Shown here: piece by piece, positions 47,101 through 59,917 of the stretch
Position numbering within the stretch: position 1 is the first letter of the stretch
Layout of the letters: each line of letters begins with the position of its first letter
Assembly (NCBI RefSeq): GCF_037975245.1
Contig: NC_092568.1
Coordinates: 32,460,501 to 32,520,500 of the forward strand
Reading direction: 5' to 3'
From: Apostichopus japonicus
Lineage: Eukaryota > Echinodermata > Holothuroidea > Aspidochirotida > Stichopodidae
DNA: 60,000 nucleotides
Translations under genes and position numbers: made by a program
The notes under the pieces: generated by a model
Told to the model about the DNA's origin: nothing
Databases searched by the model: none
What the model saw: only the letters and a program-made list of their open reading frames with translations

Positions 47101-50100
47101 TTGAGTTCTTTCTGGAAAGTTGACACATGCTGGATTGTTTTCAGATGTAAGGGGAGACTGTTCCAGACCTGTGGAGCTGATCTAGCAAAGCAACGTTCCC
47201 CATAGGTGGAAGTGCGAACAGTAGGAACAGATAGCGTATGTTATACGCTCGAGCGTATCGACATCAGGAACATTTAAAAAGCTCTTTGCATGAGGTTTGC
47301 CAAATAACAATTACATTATAAAAACTTACCAAATATAATTGCAAAGTAAGGTTGCAATTTAATCAAGTTAAGAGAAGATTTTATCACGTAATTATCATAA
47401 ATTAGCAAACAATTAATGATTCTAATCAGATCTATACCTTCATCGCCCTGACATATTTGCATGTAGTATCACATACAAAAATGAAAAGACAAGTTGTTGA
47501 AATCTCTAATTTTCTCTATTTGACTGGTTATAGGCTAATGAAATGCATTGCCATACAATGTTATTTTCTGATGGCACCACAAGAATGACCGAAATGAGGA
47601 CAAGCTTTAATAAGTTCTAGCGGTTAAACCTAGGGATTTGTAAATTGTATTTAGTAAGTAGGTCTCAAACATCAATGTGTCATCAATATTAAAGAAAGCG
47701 TTACCCTGAACTTTCTGTATCACATTCTCTCTCATTGTTATTTTATGGATATGGATTATGGATATTTTCACATTCCGATGTAAATGTTGTCGTACTTCAC
47801 AAACAGAGTCATATTTGATGAATATAGACGACTGATCATATTTGGGGGTGTTACATTGAAGACAGGTATGATTGGGCATTTAACAATATATAAACAGTAC
47901 ATTAACAGTACAAGTAATGGTTTTCTATACCTGCTCTGATTTCAGGTTCTGCTTTCGAACGGCGTTCACTTCTCTGTCCAAACCACCAGCCACAACGGAG
48001 ACATTGAACGCATTCTGGTCGATAAAACCATCCAGAGTAAGCTAGGGCACGATGTCATTAGTCAAGGTAAGCTGGGTCACTGAATATTCATAGAAATAGT
48101 TTAAAGAATGACTTCATATGAGGGATGCTAGAAGGGTATGGTATTACTGGATGAATGGACAGGCGGTGCTATCATAGTGATATCATCTTTGCTTTCAACT
48201 GTCTCGTATTTTGATTCATTGTTATTGGATATTTCTGTCCTCGTACTCTCGATATTAACGCCAAGTATTATAATAAGCATGTCAGGGGTCATAGTGATTA
48301 TCACGATTAAGTCAACCCTTTCAGTAGTGTGTAAAACATTACTGCATTGATTATAACCTAGTAAAGTCTGGCTAAAGAAATGAACTGTACATTTTTAATA
48401 ATGTAATGCCTGTGGATTTATTAGTTTTTTATTTTTTATTTTTTTTATGCTATATGTCTTTTTTGTTAAACAGCCGTCTTAAGAGATGGATTCATCGTGT
48501 ACTTGGTGCCTGAGAAGAACAAGGTAGGCCTGGTGTACTTCAACAAGAAACCAAACCAAACACCAGACACTCCCACAAAACTGGAGAAAATATCTACATG
48601 GGATCCAAAGGTAAATATAATACAAGTTTACAAGGGTTAAGTAAACTGATGCAGAAATTGTCACCGGTAATCTTTTGGCAGATGTCGGATTGATGTGAAC
48701 GTGATAGTACAAAGTAGAAAAGTAGTTTTTGTGTTCGGTTTGTTGATTTCTGGCAACTTTAACCAAAGATTCTGGCTTGACTCAAAATAAGTTTAACAGC
48801 TTCTAGACCCTTTTTTTATTCATTAAAATAAATGAATTTCATCACCTTGACAGCTTTAAATAGTAGCATAGACTCACAGAGAAAGCAAAATAGAAAATTG
48901 AGACTTTCTTGAAGTATATGAAACAATAATGGGATTTTAGCATCAATATAGTATCAAGCATGATTAACACAAAACAGCTTAAAAAAACAAAACTACAAAT
49001 GTTAAACTTCATCTGACAGGAGTAAATGTAGCTTGGAATTAAGGATAACTTCTAGGAAACCCATAATTTGTTTAATAGTTCTATTGGACTCTAGTTGTTA
49101 ATTATCACATGTCATCCTAGCATTGTTTGGCAATGTTGTCTTATCTCCAGTAGGCATGGGCGGCGATCCTGGGGGGGAAGGGGGGATATATCCCCCCCAT
49201 GAAAATGGGTGGAGGGGATGTAATACACCATATCCCCCCACCAAATGCCAGGGATAAGAATATTTTCATGCCTACATTTATGCATCGTGAATGTACGGCT
49301 CTTTTTTAGCTTCATTTCTCGCCTACTATAAACGCAGTGCGATCTTTTCAAATAAAGCGCTTTATATAGCAAGTATATTTGACTGTAGGCTTCATTGGCC
49401 CTATAACCACAAAATGTATTATTGCGCCCACGGTATTGATAAAGTACATATATGCACCCTCATAGTATTCATATAGGCCCTATAGTAGGCCTACACACAT
49501 ACCTGTTCCCTCAAACAGCTGAGAATCTCATGTTACCAGGGTAATGCTTAATACACGTTTCACCTGGATGCCCTAGCAATCGGTACCTAGGAATGTAACT
49601 ATGTGTAATTGTGTATTGCATGTGTACAGGCCTATAATAGCCTGCATGAGGCCATTTTCTTCATCGAATAATATAAAAGAGCTCTCGAACATTCTAACGT
49701 AGCGCCTGAAACAAGATTGACAGGGGCAATTTTCCCAAAATAACACTCGAAATTAAAAAAAAAAGTATTTTGGATCCTGATTATGAGATATTTCGGACAT
49801 GATATCCCTATTTTAAAGTTGGGTATATGCCACTTGGAAACCTCGGGAAGTGCCGTTTCCGGCCATCTAGAGGGTTTGTAAATCCCAAAATTTTCTTGTA
49901 CGCTTCGCGCCAACTCATGGTGGCGCTACGCTTAGATAGTCAACAAGGTCGTATCCCCCCCACTCAGAAGTACGGATCGCCGCCCATGCCAGTAGGTCAA
50001 ATGTCAATCATCACACTGTGATTATTTCAGTCAGGCTTGACCCAGAAATAGTATTTCCTGAAATTAACTCCAAATTGCAAAATCTTTAATCAGCTGAATT

Positions 50101-53100
50101 TTTATAATCGGCCTTGAAGGCAGTTATTCAATGATGCTAAGGAGCCATAAATACATATGGGAGAATTCAAAGTGGCTTACCATTTATACTTCATGTGGGT
50201 TAGTTACAGAGTTTACACTTTCAGCTCATTTCAGATTTTTTATTCTCCTTCAAATTTGGAAGAACTTTTCAGATGGGACGCTCCTGGACGAAAAACCCAC
50301 TTAACTTTGGCTAGCCAGGGGTGGAGCCCCACGACTTTCCAGATGTTTAGGTTTCATTGCTTCTAATGCCACCCACCATTATTCAGTCAGCCATACCACA
50401 CTGGTGATGGGGAATATTCATCCAGCATTAGGGAATGCAGATCATGCTACAAGTCTTGTTACATCTGAAATGTTTTCATATACATTAAACTATAACAATT
50501 TATTATACTTGTTTAATATGATTTTCATTTTTCCCCCCTTTTAGACAAGCTTCATAGATGTGCCAGGGCCTCAGGGTAAGCAGGTTGTTCGTGAAATATC
50601 AGTCAACTCAACAGATGAACTGGTACGACTTTTGTGACATTCTTGTCAATTTTTTCAAACTTGGGACAGATCTCGGGTTTAGCCCGCTAATCCCTCATTA
50701 AGACCACTCATTCTGAAGTTGAGTAGAGTCTTTTGGTGCAGGACAATGTTCCTGTTCCAGTTTTGCAAGAATATGTGGATTGAGTTAGGGTTGGATATTT
50801 AGTGATGTGAAACCTGAAAATCAAACGAATTGAATCTGTATTGTTTATGTATATATGATTAGAGTATTAATATTTGGTTCCCTAGATTTCATATCTTGTG
50901 TCCTCTCTACATTAGGTGTTAGTCTGGTGGTACTGGAGAGGCGATGAAGCTGTACCCTGGGCTAATCTGTATTGTTTATGTATATATGATTAGAGTATTA
51001 ATGTTTGGTTCCCTAGATTTCATATCTTGTGTCCTCTCTACATTAGGTGTTAGTCTGTTGGTACTGGAGAGGTGATGAAGCTGTTCCCTGGGCTAATCTG
51101 TTTTGTTTTTGTGATTAGAGTATTAATGTTTGGTTCCCTAGATTTCATATCTTTTGTCCTTTCTACATTAGGTGTTAGTCTGGTGGTACTGGAGAGGCGA
51201 TGAAGCTGTACCCTGGGCTAATCTGTTTTGATTATGTATATATGATTAGAGTATTAATGTTTGGTTCCCTAGATTTCATATTTTTTGTCCTCTCTACATT
51301 AGGTGTTAGTCTGGTGGTACTGGAGAGGCGATGAAGCTGTACCCTGGGCTAATATCCTGGGAGATAGGGATAGGTCAAACCTACTGATTTTAGCAACTAA
51401 TGGGTAAGTTGTTTGGTTAATCTTTCGGTTATTCATATGTTTTTACTAGGAGACATTGATATGGTAGTGTTAATAGTGATAAAACTGTGAGAGTACTGAC
51501 TAGGGTGCAGATTTGTATTTTGCAATATTATTAAGGTATTCAACATGGTATTGTTGTAAAAATGTAACAAAGTCAATAGATGTATGTTATAAGAACAACT
51601 GCAGCATGTTTAACATAGAACATTTTGTATGTGGAATGTACTATTACCAAGGTTTGTTGAAAGTACACTGTGTGTTTTTTCTTCTTTTTTCTAACAGCTC
51701 AAAGCTGGAAGAAATATGCTATGGTAGCACAGAAAGGAAACCATTAGATGTTAGTTTCAGGTAAGTCAGAAGACCAGTGAGTGTAATCAAGACAACATGT
51801 CATATTATGCTGCACAGAAGCATATGGCAAATGGCAAGTTTGGAATTAAAAATTGCATTAAAAATTGAAAAAAATCTACCATCACTTAACTAGATTCCAT
51901 TGTTTGTGTAACTTTACAAGGAATGTGGAAGCTGTTAGATTATGACTTTGGTTGTTGTAGAATATACTCCAAGGAGAACTGTAAGAGTTGCTACAGGGAA
52001 AAACATCACATGACCCTCCATGGTGGGCTCATGTTTTCCCTATTGACATAGATTTACATATACTTTGATATTTCTCTTTTCCCTGTTCATTCAAAGAGTT
52101 CAGAACTGGGGTCATTTGGTTTCTTGACATTTATTATGGTCATCTTTTTTTCTCCTGCCTAGTAACTGTCAGCCCCGTCGCATTCACACTGTGGAGCAGG
52201 CTGCCAGCACTTCAGAAAGAGAATTTGTGGTGAATTGTTGCATGTATGAAATATCCAGGAACAGGGTAAGTTGAAGTCCCTGTAGATAAATTAATTCAGT
52301 ACTACCCAGCGTCCACTTTTTTCATTTTTATTTTTCATTTTTTTGATCAATTGCATTTTTTTTTTTTTTTATCAATTTGATCAATTGCAATCCTATTTGA
52401 AATTATACTTGTTAGATTTGTTTTTTTTTTATTTTTTTATACTTGTTGTTGTTGTTGTTATTATACTTGTTGTTATACTTGTTAGATTTGGCAATAATAT
52501 CATCAACCAGAACAAGAATCTGCCTTAATAATGATCCTTATCAGAAGATAAAAATTGGTGATGTACAAATCATAAAAAGGGCTAGGTATTTGCAGAGTAT
52601 GTAATTGAGCTACCGGCATTAATTTTTTTTTTTTTAATTAAATGAAGATTTGTTCTGTGTTTTTATTAATTTATTGATATTAAGTCTCTAAAAGTTTTTG
52701 AATTGCATCAGTGTTAGCAGAGTATTATAAGTACAGAGTAGAGCTCTAGTAGTTGCTCGTACAAAGAATGAATTGCTTTAGGATGCCTGTTATTCAGTGG
52801 CGGAGCTTTTGGTCAGGGGGGGCGAGAATTGTCGGCGCTTTAGACACTATCTAAGCGGAGCGCCACCACAGGTTGGAATTTTTTTGAGTAAAGATACTCC
52901 CTAGATCGCCGGGCCTTGCTAATTTGCAGATAAACGAAGAATAAATAGGTGTCATTGCCATTTGTGACAACTCGGAAGTTTATATGGGTGTTGAAAGTAC
53001 ATGCGTTTTATCACAATCCCTGTGGTATCTTTGTGAGTGCTCATGTTTTCGTAGCAGCGAATAACGTACACTGCATGCCGACTTAATGTTTGGTGTTTAT

Positions 53101-56100
53101 TACTATTTCAGCCACTGCGCGTGGCGTATCGTCTAAAAATAGATCGAAAACCCTGTACAGTTCTTGTAAATAGTTTCATACAACGCAAGTGCCGATATAT
53201 TAACGACCGTCGTTAGAGCATTTTGTTAGAAAATTACACCAACAAAATGTGACAAATGTCAATAGGTAGATGAGAGCGCAATAACAAAATCAATAATCAC
53301 GAAAAAGTAAAAAGAGGTAAAAAGCTGAAAAGGGCGCCAGTAGTCCATTTGTGTCCGTCAGGGCGGTCATCCGCCCCCCCCCCTGACTGTATGGACGCTC
53401 CGCCACTGCTGTTATTGGTTAATAAACAGTCGTGACTTTGGGCCTCCACATTTTGAAAATAAATAAGAAATGATTTTAACCTGTTTAATAGTTGATATTC
53501 AGTAAGTTCCAAGCTCATAATTTATTTATCTGACTGACAAGACTGATGAAATGACAAACCTTCCTCTACTCAGTTGATGAAACGAGTAAATATCCCCTGA
53601 AACCTGCTCGTTGGGTAGTCTATTACTGACTATTTTCTGCACTCCATTTTCTTTTTTTAGGTTCAGAGAGTAACATTAATACAAGTTCCAGTCAAAGGTA
53701 TGTGTGTGTTGCTAAATACCACAGGTATATGTGTATTGTGTGTTGCTAAAAACCACAGGTATATGTTTGTGTGTGTGTGTTGCTTAATACCATTACATCT
53801 CCACTGAATTTTGAATGCCACCATTTGCTTCTTAAAGTTGTAATCTGACCATACCATGAAATATTCACACCTAATTAGATACACCTCCAGCTAAAGTAAG
53901 AAGTCTATGTGAATGAAGCCGTTTTGTGGGGTTCCTAGTTAGCAGGTTGCACAATGTTGAAAGCCATTTAGAATATGCTTTGTCCCACACATTTAATGTC
54001 ATCTGTTTACTTCTTCATTTTTTGCAAATGTTTGAGTTTTTCTGCCTAATTTCATAATTTCTGCTGCGATTTTGGTGAACTAAACTTATAGATTATGATT
54101 TTAGGTCTCTTAGCTCTGCTTTTTGCCGGATTGGGAACAAAGAACCTTAGTATTGTAACCTTTGTCAAAAGTGTAACAAGACTGCAGTTTTATTGTTGCT
54201 AGTGATATGTAGAATATCTTTCAGTTAGACAAAACTTGTAAGACGATAGCACTTCACTTAGAACAGTGGTGCGTTTCTGAGAAGATCTGCCTGAATGGGA
54301 AACAAAAGGATCAGGATTCGGACAATGGACTCTTCCACTTAAAGTTCCAACGAAGGATATTCTCATGCCTACAAAACTTGGAATAATCCAAATATAGTTT
54401 GCAAATAATTTCTACTCAAAGTTCAACTTTATTAATACGAACTTTTTGTCCCTGCAGTCAAACTGTCTCTCGATGTCGTCCTAATATTTTGTTGTTTTTG
54501 CTTGATCGACAGCTCCAGTGGTCGCGCAAGCTAAGAGTCACTCTGAAAATAAGTTATTACTAGGCTGTAAGGACGGTAGTTTGGTGAGTTCAAAATATAT
54601 TCAGCCTTAGATCTGATTTTCTCTATATAAACAACTCTCTCTGTTACTTCATATACTTCTTGCTCTTATGTGTTTGCACACTTATGTCATGGTTCAGCTT
54701 AAATTGCCTTTTTCAGTTTATAGATTGTGAATGATACATAAAGATGACAGCCAGTTTCTTGTGCAATCGCTCAACTGTATCAATATGTATAATGAAGCAT
54801 GTCGTCACCATGGGAACCATTGCTTTAGGCTCTATCCAGCTTAATTATATGCATTGCAGTGTTTTCTTGCTGACAAAGTCAGCAGTAGTAAATAATTGGG
54901 CTTTGGAATTTAGATTGTGAAACTTTTCCCATTTTTTGAAATATTTTCCCTTCAAGATATTGCATGTTTTAAAAGCTGAGCCAAAGTAATTGTATTCTTA
55001 TTTTAATACTCTGCATGGTTCAATGCACTCATGAGATTAATGCTATTTTTATACTTTCCTACCCATATCCTACAGATTCTATTTGATGAGATTAAAAAGG
55101 TCACCCAGCACGTCCAAATGGAAATGGTGAGCGGGGTTAAGAATTACTGTTCTCTGTGAGAATATCTCATCCATCTTGAAATCTGCTGTGTACATTTTAT
55201 GGTTTTTAAAGGAGCATGTTGCCATAGTAATTTACTTGCCGTCCAATTTCCTGGAGAATTTTCGACGGAATCAAAAATTAAATTCCACCCTATTTTTGGA
55301 ACATTGTGTGCTTGATTTACATAACTGTTGCACTCAGCACCATTACTAAAGTTAATGGGTGGTTTACTCTTCTCATGTGTTAAGTAGGGGGGTTAATGAA
55401 CGGTCTATTGTGCCATTCTCGAAATATAATGCATGAACTAGGGTACAGTGCCAACTTAGTTTGTACTTTTATTCATTAATTTTCAGGTTCCTAATCATCT
55501 TGTATGGCACCCAGAAGACTCCTTAATTGTAGCTGTTGGAAGAACCGACTTGCAGGTAGACCTTGCAGACATTCTGTCCCATTTTTCAGAGGGGGGGGGG
55601 GGGTGTTGCTGATTTTCATATCTGTGTGACCATTTTCAGTCAATGGTTACATCTGTGTTCTGTTATTGGTCTATAAAGAATTTAAATACTTTTGTTGTGT
55701 TTTCTTAATAATAGCCGCTGTCTGCCGTGTTTGCAATTGAGAATCATAAAACAGTAGATCAGAACAAGCCCTAGCTTGGAGACCTTACATATTAAAGCAA
55801 ACTGAATATATTCAGTGTTTTTAAGTCCAATAATACTCTCTGTCTGTTGTCTCTGCAACAGAGGATATCATTAAGGATAAATAAAATGAAAGAACTCACT
55901 AGTTCTAATCATTTTTCTTATGGCTTGTATGTTTGAACACATAGTTATCTGAGGAATTTAATTATTTTTTCCTTCTAAAGAACCCATATTGTCCATTTAT
56001 AATATGTTTAATAACTGACAAAGTGTTTGATGACACTGCTCTTCTTGGTTACAGTCTTTTTTTCTTTTTTTTGCCTTTTGCTTTCAACAGGTGTTTGATT

Positions 56101-59100
56101 TAGGACTGAATACACTGAAGATCGCAACGATAGGAGAGAACTTAAAAACTGCCTCACTTCTCAATCTAAACCTCTACTACAGGTGAGAGTACAGGCTCAT
56201 ATATATCAAAATTATTATTATTATTATTAAGTAAAATGCATCAGTCCCAGGATAAACATTTTTAGATTTTCTGGTCTAATGTTTGACTGCTTTAAACTTA
56301 CAAATGTTTATACAAAATCCAACCTTTTTTGTTGGGGGGGGGGGGGGTGGGGGATGTTTCCCATTTGATTATCCTTGCTAACTTTGAAAAAGTAGATATG
56401 AACTGGAAATGACATCTCAATTGTAATGTTCCGTTGCTAAGGACGGACACTGAAATTGGTATTACTGGGAAAGACAAAACAACACTTCTGAGTAAATATA
56501 GTAGTTACAAACAACTAATACTCTGGGAAAACTGACAGGGAAATAATAAACAAACTTTGAAAAAAACGGAAGAGAAATCACTAATCAGAGCAGGATTTGA
56601 ACCTTTGACCTCAGCCTGATGTTGGTGGCAAACCCCTAATATTCTAAGCACTTCTGATCTCTAGTGTATTATAATATAAACTTGATCAGAGTTGTCACTT
56701 TTCCTTCCTCACCAGACCAGCTAGTAATATCAGTCACTGCGTTTGGAGTGAATGTACCAGTCCAATGGATAGTCTAGCTGAGGCCACACATTCTTTACTT
56801 CTGTCTTTTGAGTTGTAAGTTGGAGTAATCTTTTTTTTTTTACCCCTGACGCGATTGTTTTCTTGTTTGCAGTTTTACAGTAAAGGTCTTCTGTTGCGAC
56901 ATTTATGCAGCAGACTAAAAAAGAATCTTTTTTTGGTGTATATGTCTTGGCAATGCAAACACTTATGAATACTGAACAGTAACTGACTGTATCTCATATA
57001 ATCACAAAACTGTTGGTTGCATCTCGGCATAGTCTTTACTAAAGATACTTGACCTATGTTTCTTAAATCTTATTGGTTACTTCTCCCAGTGTAATGGTTA
57101 TGCCAATTAGAATGATGAACTGATGTCAATGGTTCACTTAGACAAGTTGGACTCCTGTGTTCACTCTTGATATGTGTGCTGTATAAGTGTTGTGTTGAAA
57201 TTTGGCAATGGTTCACTTGGACTCCTGTGTTCACTCTTGATATGTGTGCTGTATAAGTGTTGTGTTGAAATTTGGCAATTATTGACTTGGGACTCCTATG
57301 TTCACTCTTGATACGTGTGCTTTATAAGTGTTGTGTTGAAATTATCCAGTGGTTCACTTGGATTCCTGTGTTCACTCTTGATATGTGTGCTGTATAAGTG
57401 TTGTGTTGAAATTTGCCAGTGGTTCACTTGGACTCCTGTGTTCACTCTTTATATATCTGCTTTATAATTGTTGTGTGGAAATTAGCATGGAGTGGATAGA
57501 TCTTTCTGGCAAACATAAACTAATTAGAGTCAATAACCGTATGTTATGTTAAGTATATATGTTAAGTATATGTTATATATAATTATAGCAGCAATCGTAC
57601 AATGTATCTCTGCTCTCCAAGTCTCTTCTTTTCTTCTCCTTTGTTATTGTTGTTGTTGTTACCCTGGCAACATAACCTTCTTCAGCATCATTGTCAGCTG
57701 ACATTACTATCCTCTCTTTCCTCTATATTCGTCCAGGGGACCTTTAGCGGTGCTCAAGTTTCATGTCGGTGTATTGAGCAGGGGAAGAATTGGCCCTCAT
57801 GAACTGATAAAACAATACCTTCATAACCAAGAACCACAAAAGGTGAGCAATGGGTGTTGGATTCCAATCGATGATCATTAATTTTATATATCTTCTTTAC
57901 TGGTTGTTATATAGTGTTGACAAGAAGTCTCTGAGATAGATCTTTAGTCCATCAATAAGACATGTTTAAGAAAGGCTGATAGTGTTATACTTAAGTTATG
58001 TTTGTTGTCCCCAATTCCATTGCAGTTTTTACCATCTCTAACAAGAATTCATCGATCCCTAACAAGCATTAATTGATCCCTAACAAGAACTAATTGATTC
58101 CTAAGAAGCATTAATAGATCCCTAAAAAGCATTAATTGATCCCTAAGAAGCATTAATTGATCCCTAACCAGCATTAATCGATCCCAAAAAAGCATTAATC
58201 AATCCCTAAGAAGCATTAATCTATCCCTAACAAGCATTAATCGATCCCTGACAAGCATTAATCTATCCCTAACCAGCATTAATCGATCCCTAACCAGCAT
58301 TAATCGATCCCTAACAAGAATTAATCGATCCCTAAGAAGCATTCATCGATCCCTAAGAAGTATTCATCGATCCCAAACAAGCATTAATGGATCCCTAACC
58401 AGCATTAATCGATCCCTAACCAGCATTAATCAATCCCTAACAAGAATTAATCGATCCCTAAGAAGCATTAATCGATCCCGAACAAGCATTAATGGATCCC
58501 TGACAAGCATTAATCGATCCCTAACAAGAATTAATCGATCCCAAAGAAGCATTCATGGATCCCTAAGAAGCATTAGTCGATCCCAAACAAGCATTAATGG
58601 ATCCCTGACAAGCATTAATCGATCCCTTACAAGAATTAACCGATCCCTAACAAGCTTAATCGATCCCCCAACAAGAATTAATCGATCCCTAACAAGCATT
58701 AATCAATCCCTAAGAAGCATTCATCGATCCCTAAGAAGCATTAATCGATCCCAAACAAGCATTAATGGATCCCTGACAAGCATTAATCGATCCCTAACAA
58801 GAATTAACCGATCCCTAACAAGCATTAATCGATCCCTAACAAGCATTAATCGATCCCTAAGAAGCATTCATCGATCCCTAACCAGCATTAATGGATCCCT
58901 AAGAAGCATTATTCGACACGATATTGCACTTAAAGAAAGACACCATCTAAGAAATTTGCACCAAATATATCTTAATTAACAGGTCGAAGATTCCATTTGA
59001 TTCCTAACATTCCATTGCCAAGACATTATTTCACATTTGTGCTAATCACATGAAATGGTGAAGAAAAAAATAATAACAGATGGGAAGTTACAGGACTGTT

Positions 59101-59405
59101 ACTTGTTATTTATTTTCATCAATTTGTATAATCAAGTCAAGCTAATAAACTATCATTTGCAACTGTGGGATTTTTTATTATAGTTGGTAAATGATTTTAC
59201 AACTTTATGGATTCAATGTTGAAGCAGGTTTTTCTTTTGATACTGTTTTGACTAATTTGGTGTGGTAATAAATTATTTGTTTCTCGACAGGCATTGAAGA
59301 TTCTTGAGATGTTAAACTGGAATACTGACAGTAAACTATGTTTCATGTGCCTTAGCACCCTGATGATCAACCTCTTAGCCAAACCTCTGAATCCTCAAAG
59401 AGAAG
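44138..59405 (+). CDS. WDPCP: WDPCP (Fritz homologue), 5' 522 codons, continues beyond window
   Basis: Twenty coding exons: 44138-44201, 44664-44708, 44833-44874, 45459-45500, 45963-46033, 46884-46943, 47946-48066, 48474-48610, 50545-50622, 51303-51403, 51698-51760, 52163-52265, 53661-53697, 54513-54583, 55076-55126, 55487-55555, 56091-56182, 56716-56814, 57737-57842, 59291-59405. All phases join. WDPCP is the WD-repeat CPLANE subunit that acts with INTU and FUZ at the ciliary base in intraflagellar-transport assembly and planar cell polarity, and it binds septins. Recognisable blocks are MADCLLELFLWH at the start, RDIAWTPRNRRPEKVRDALK, LVWWYWRGDEAVPWANILGD, LLLGCKDGSLILFDE, LVWHPEDSLIVAVGRTDLQV (WD-like), FELGPLAVLKFHVGVLSRGR and KALKILEMLNWNTDSKLCFM. 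Their order follows the vertebrate protein. The vertebrate protein is about 750 residues, so roughly 30% lies beyond the window. The ATG sits in AAAATGG, a good start context. Confidence 0.95.
44383..44452 (-). repeat. tRNA-like sequence (tRNA pseudogene or SINE head)
   Basis: On the minus strand ATAGCTCAGTTGGTAGAA contains a perfect A box (TAGCTCAGTTGG), and GGATCAAGTCC about 30 bases later is an imperfect B box. Arms do not pair well enough for a functional tRNA. It lies in WDPCP intron 1, next to a CT microsatellite at about 44,580-44,612. Confidence 0.6.
44833..44874 (+). CDS. WDPCP: WDPCP exon 3 (42-nt, skippable)
   Basis: Bounded by TGTTATAG and C|GTAAGT, phase 1 at both ends, encoding ESLRLSIQKPLKKS plus split codons. 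Inclusion or skipping both keep the frame. The segment is not clearly conserved in vertebrate WDPCP, whose matching region is variable, so it rests on splice sites and phase. Confidence 0.6.
46441..46719. repeat. 138-bp tandem duplication in WDPCP intron 5
   Basis: Two copies, each starting AAGACTATGG (46,441 and 46,579), with GCAATTTGCTCA and CCCTGACATAATACTGAGCA shared. They differ at scattered bases and a small indel. Confidence 0.9.
46884..46943 (+). CDS. WDPCP: WDPCP exon 6 with GC donor
   Basis: Twenty codons (DHLSSNRVVFCGWKTQRHLR), acceptor TTCCTAG, followed by AGG|GCAAGT. The next exon begins in phase 0 with VLLSNGVHFSV. Only a cut before GC keeps the frame; the next GT, four bases on, would shift it. 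This is therefore a GC-AG intron with an otherwise consensus donor. Confidence 0.85.
46955..47260. repeat. Interspersed repeat after exon 6
   Basis: An ATAATA microsatellite precedes TTTAAAGCACTTTTATCC, CACTGCTCAGAAGCGCTGCA and a body with GGGGAGACTGTTCCAGACC. It has the look of an old SINE/LINE-tail repeat. It shares the AAGCGCT motif with the SINE at 23,545-23,873, and no terminal repeats are visible. Confidence 0.45.
49155..49988. mobile_element. hAT-type MITE, complete, 834 bp
   Basis: Perfect 15-bp terminal inverted repeat, CATGGGCGGCGATCC, and 8-bp target duplication CCAGTAGG at 49,147-49,154 and 49,989-49,996. The interior has C/G runs next to both ends and GGAAGTGCCGTTTCCGGCC near the right end. 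No transposase is present. It lies in WDPCP intron 8, and small open frames inside are not genes. Confidence 0.92.
50836..51353 (+). repeat. Fourfold tandem duplication of intron end plus 5' half of WDPCP exon 10
   Basis: Units of about 131, 131, 125 and 131 bp, each ending in an ACATTAG acceptor followed by exon sequence LVWWYWRGDEAVPWAN (starts 50,916, 51,047, 51,172 and 51,303). Only the last copy runs into the rest of the exon and its donor GG|GTAAGT at 51,404. Copy 2 has substitutions, including TGG to TTG, which breaks the WW pair. The first three hit a TAG shortly after the coding part. Confidence 0.95.
52795..53408. mobile_element. hAT-type MITE, complete, 614 bp
   Basis: 8-bp target duplication CTGTTATT at 52,787-52,794 and 53,409-53,416. 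The terminal inverted repeat is CAGTGGCGGAGC, perfect over 12 bp, followed by GGTCAGGGGGGG and its partner. The interior motif GGAGCGCCACCACAGGTTGG is the reverse of a motif in the MITE at 49,155 and in the fragment at 385-510. It lies in WDPCP intron 12. Confidence 0.93.
57130..57490. repeat. 70-bp tandem repeat in WDPCP intron 18
   Basis: Five copies of a unit of about 70 bp containing GGACTCCTGTGTTCACTCTT and AAGTGTTGTGTTGAAATT. The first is longer, and the last is diverged. Confidence 0.9.
58036..58915. repeat. 21-bp minisatellite in WDPCP intron 19
   Basis: About 41 contiguous units, each containing GCATTAATCGATCCCTAAC or near variants (GGATCC, CAATCC, GAAGCATTCATC). There are no spacers between repeats, so it is not CRISPR-like. 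Variant blocks recur in the same order, suggesting segmental duplication within the array. Confidence 0.95.
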
Positions 59406-59917
59406 GTAAGTCCCCTTCTCTGGTAGGGAATAAAGTTTAAATAGTCACCAAGTTTCAGTCATTTATTGATCTTAACGAAATATTACATTAATTTTCACCT
59501 TTCATTGGTTACATAGTCAGTCAGTCAGTCTGTTTGTATCTTTGTGCGTTCTACAATAATTTGTTTGTGCATTGATATAGACATAGTTTGTCAAATCATA
59601 CAAAGAAGCCATTTTTGTTACATTATCATTTATGATTATTAATAGTAAAACCTGTTGGCAGATTTGATTTGATTTTCTATCCCATTTCTATTAAATCTAT
59701 CTATTAATCTGGAAGACAGTGGTAATTAAATTTAATGGAAGCTGCTCCGTAAAGATAAACTCACAATTTATCCTTACAAATATCAGTCACATTCACTCCA
59801 AGTGTCACTCCAAGATTAATGTATGTCGTCCAGTTACAGAGTTGTTGACAATTGACAATTTGTAATCATGGACGTTAAATATGAATCTAAGAGACTGACT
59901 TGGGTCAGCTTGCGGCT

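Noticed and set aside
58036-58915. CRISPR-like regular repeats
   Set aside because: The repeats abut without unique spacers, and the host is a eukaryote.
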